Of a stretch of 34,189 nt of DNA, positions 32,418 through 34,189 are shown one piece after another. The notes under the pieces were generated by a model. It did not search any database. It had not been told where the DNA came from and saw only the letters and a list, made by a program, of their open reading frames with translations. Positions within the stretch are counted from its first letter, which is position 1, and every line of letters begins with the position of its first letter. The DNA is from Planctomycetota bacterium. Lineage in GTDB: Bacteria; Planctomycetota; J058; JAJDCQ01. The position numbers and the translations under genes were made by a program. The DNA is taken from the NCBI GenBank assembly GCA_029260755.1, contig JAJDCQ010000032.1, forward strand, positions 1 to 34,189. Reading direction: 5' to 3'.

Positions 32418-34189
32418 TCTCGCGGATCGCCGCGCGGTACCTCGCGGCGGTCGCCGCGTCGGTCTCGGTCGTGAGGAGGTGCTCCAGGTCGGCGATCGCG
32501 CCCTCGGAGTCGCCGCGCTCCTGCCGCACCGTCGCCCGCGCCGCGAGGGTGCGTCGCCACGCGCCGCGACCGTGGAACTTCTCGATCGCGAAGGTGAGGT
32601 CGGCCTCGGCTCCGGCGAGGTCGCCCGCCCCGCGTCGCGCGAACCCGCGCCCCGTCCAGGCGGTGAGGTCGTCCTCGCCGAGCGCGATCGACCGGTCGTA
32701 GGCCTCGGCCGCCGCCGCGAACTCCTTCAGCCGCAGGAGGACGTTCCCGCGGACGCGCCACGCCCACGGGGCGCTCGGCGCCAGCTCCAGCGCGCGCGCC
32801 GCGTCCCGCTCGGCGCCGCGCAGGTCCCGGCGGATGAGGTTGGCCGTCGCCAGGCCCGCGTGGGCGCGCGCCAGGTTCGGGTCGATCGCGAGGGCGCGCT
32901 CGAGATCGCTCGTCGATGCGTCGACGAGATCGAACCGGATCAGCGCCTCGCCGCGCTCGAGCCACGGCGTCGGGTCGTTCGGCGGCGCGAGCCGGACCGC
33001 CTCGTGGAGCGTCTCGAGGGCGCCGGCGCGGTCGTCGGAGTCGTGGAGGATCCTCGCCTCGATGACGAGCGCCGTCGATGACTCCGGGTCGAGCTGGCGC
33101 GCCCGCGCGATGGCGGTCCGGGCCTCCTCGGGCCGGCCCCCGCGCCGGTGCGCCTCCGCCTGCGCGCTCCAGGCCTCCGCGCTCGCGGGCGACGCCGCGA
33201 CCGCCGTCCTCCCCGCGCGGGCGGCGTCGTCGCCCTGTCCCGCGTCGTCGCACCCCTCGACGACCCGCAGCCAGAGATGCGTCATTCCGGGATCGAGCTC
33301 GAGCGCCTGGACCCAGTCTCGGACGGCCGCTTCGAGCTGGTACCGGGCCCGGGCGATCTCCCCTCGCTCCAGGAAGGCGTCGGCCCGCTCGAGGGCGGTC
33401 GGCGTCGTCGCGACCGCGCGGTCGGCCAGCGCCGAGGCCGTCTCGAGGTCGCCGCGGCGTCTCGCGATCCGCGCGCGCATGACGAGCAGCATCGGCTCGT
33501 CCGGCGCGACGCGGCTCGCGGCGAGGACGTCGACCTCGGCCAGGTCGAGCTCGCCTCGCAGGAGACGGATGAGGCCGCGCTCGCCGAGCGCCGTCGGGTT
33601 GGTGGGGTCGAGCGCGATCGCCCGGTCGAGGGCGGCCAGCGCCTCGACGAGCTTGCCCTGCGCACGCCGGAGCAGACCGAGGTGGGTCCAGTCGAACGAG
33701 AGGCGGTCCGCCTCGTCGATCGCGAGGAGGTCGGCCAGCGCCTCGGTGCCCTCGCGCTTCGCCACCCAGGCGTGGCCGCGGGCCCGGCGCGCCTCGACGA
33801 GCCCGGGGTGCAGCGCGAGCGCCTCGGTCGCCGCGGCGATCGCGCCATCGGGGTCGCCCGCGGCGAGCAGGGTCGTCGCGCGGGCCGCCGCCTCGCGGGC
33901 GCGCGCCTCGCCGGACGCGGGTCGGGATCGCCGGTCGGCGTCCTCGACCGCGCGTCTCGCGGCGTCGTCGTCCGGGGCCACGTGGGCGAGGGCCGTCGCG
34001 GCGACGAGCGTCTCGAGCCCCCGTTCGGACGCGGCGCTCGAGGCGAGCGCGGCTCGCAGCTCGGCGACCGCATCGGCCCAGGCCGACCGCTCGCGCTCGA
34101 CCGCCGCGCTCGTCCGGACGAGGGCGACGGCGAGCGCGACCGCCGTCACCACCAGGAGGCCGAGAGCGCCGCCGAGGAGGGTCGCGGCG
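32398..34189 (-). CDS. Membrane-anchored TPR protein, 5' end beyond the window (kinase half?)
   Basis: The frame is open to the window edge, so the start is missing; a GTG at 34152 lies inside a membrane helix and is unlikely to be the true start. The visible part begins with AATLLGGALGLLVVTAVALA, a transmembrane helix, then ERERSAWADAVAELRAALA and about 13 TPR-like units of 34 residues with the A-x-A-LDRAIALDPTNP pattern (e.g. WLERGEALIRFDLVDASTSD and AWRVRGNVLLRLKEFAAAAE). The helix-then-repeats plan equals the second half of the two transmembrane kinases in this window. By inference the missing N-terminal part is a Ser/Thr kinase domain, but a plain TPR protein is possible. Confidence 0.85.
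   Translation of the reverse strand, partial: AATLLGGALGLLVVTAVALAVALVRTSAAVERERSAWADAVAELRAALASSAASERGLETLVAATALAHVAPDDDAARRAVEDADRRSRPASGEARAREAAARATTLLAAGDPDGAIAAATEALALHPGLVEARRARGHAWVAKREGTEALADLLAIDEADRLSFDWTHLGLLRRAQGKLVEALAALDRAIALDPTNPTALGERGLIRLLRGELDLAEVDVLAASRVAPDEPMLLVMRARIARRRGDLETASALADRAVATTPTALERADAFLERGEIARARYQLEAAVRDWVQALELDPGMTHLWLRVVEGCDDAGQGDDAARAGRTAVAASPASAEAWSAQAEAHRRGGRPEEARTAIARARQLDPESSTALVIEARILHDSDDRAGALETLHEAVRLAPPNDPTPWLERGEALIRFDLVDASTSDLERALAIDPNLARAHAGLATANLIRRDLRGAERDAARALELAPSAPWAWRVRGNVLLRLKEFAAAAEAYDRSIALGEDDLTAWTGRGFARRGAGDLAGAEADLTFAIEKFHGRGAWRRTLAARATVRQERGDSEGAIADLEHLLTTETDAATAARYRAAIREIKGAGR

Noticed and set aside
34150..34152. GTG as start of the last TPR gene
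   Set aside because: The frame continues to the window edge and the codon lies inside a membrane helix, so the true start is outside.

Overview
The window is a very GC-rich (roughly 70% or more by eye), gene-dense stretch of bacterial chromosome. Several traits together suggest Planctomycetota: transmembrane Ser/Thr kinases with long extracytoplasmic sensor/TPR halves, a PEP-CTERM sorted protein, a thioester-type alpha-2-macroglobulin, a membrane protein with RanBP2-type zinc fingers, and dispersed short-unit inverted repeats. No rRNA, tRNA or other taxonomic marker was seen, so the phylum is an inference; another large-genome, kinase-rich lineage such as Myxococcota is possible.

Layout. Bases 1-690 hold no convincing gene. 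A small protein of possible SIS-like fold (691-1401) is followed by a plus-strand run: cytochrome c oxidase subunit III, a 36-residue single-helix membrane peptide, a membrane protein with two RanBP2-type zinc fingers, a fused alpha-beta 2-oxoacid dehydrogenase E1, and a 1361-residue receptor-like Ser/Thr kinase (to 9954). From 9964 to 17351 everything is on the minus strand. First comes a translationally coupled trio (MepA-like murein endopeptidase, endonuclease/exonuclease/phosphatase-family enzyme, TetR regulator with a histone-like tail). Next is a compact four-gene operon, mec-cysO-moeZ-cysM, encoding the sulfur-carrier-protein route to cysteine. Last is a flavin-dependent monooxygenase/halogenase-like enzyme. 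A divergent intergenic region with a strong promoter and a 26-bp palindrome leads to a large glycoside-hydrolase-like lipoprotein (17461-20013), which ends at a perfect 27-bp inverted repeat. A second receptor-like kinase follows (20251-22773).

From 22774 on there is a 196-bp inverted-repeat element, then minus-strand genes for a 1413-residue alpha-2-macroglobulin, a PEP-CTERM protein and a GltD/FprA-like flavoprotein. Divergent from these is a LOG-family phosphoribohydrolase. A 361-bp gap contains two more inverted repeats and a TetR-type operator in front of a sodium:solute symporter. That gene overlaps tail-to-tail with a truncated membrane-anchored TPR protein, probably the sensor half of a third kinase, which runs off the window.

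The most coherent system is the CysO cysteine pathway. The JAMM protease, the ubiquitin-like sulfur carrier, the E1-like activating/rhodanese enzyme and the PLP-dependent synthase are encoded in this order with overlapping or one-base-spaced reading frames. The carrier does not end in Gly-Gly but in Gly-Gly-Arg-Ser, so it should need proteolytic maturation before use. The rhodanese domain is at the N terminus of the activating enzyme, opposite to actinobacterial MoeZ.
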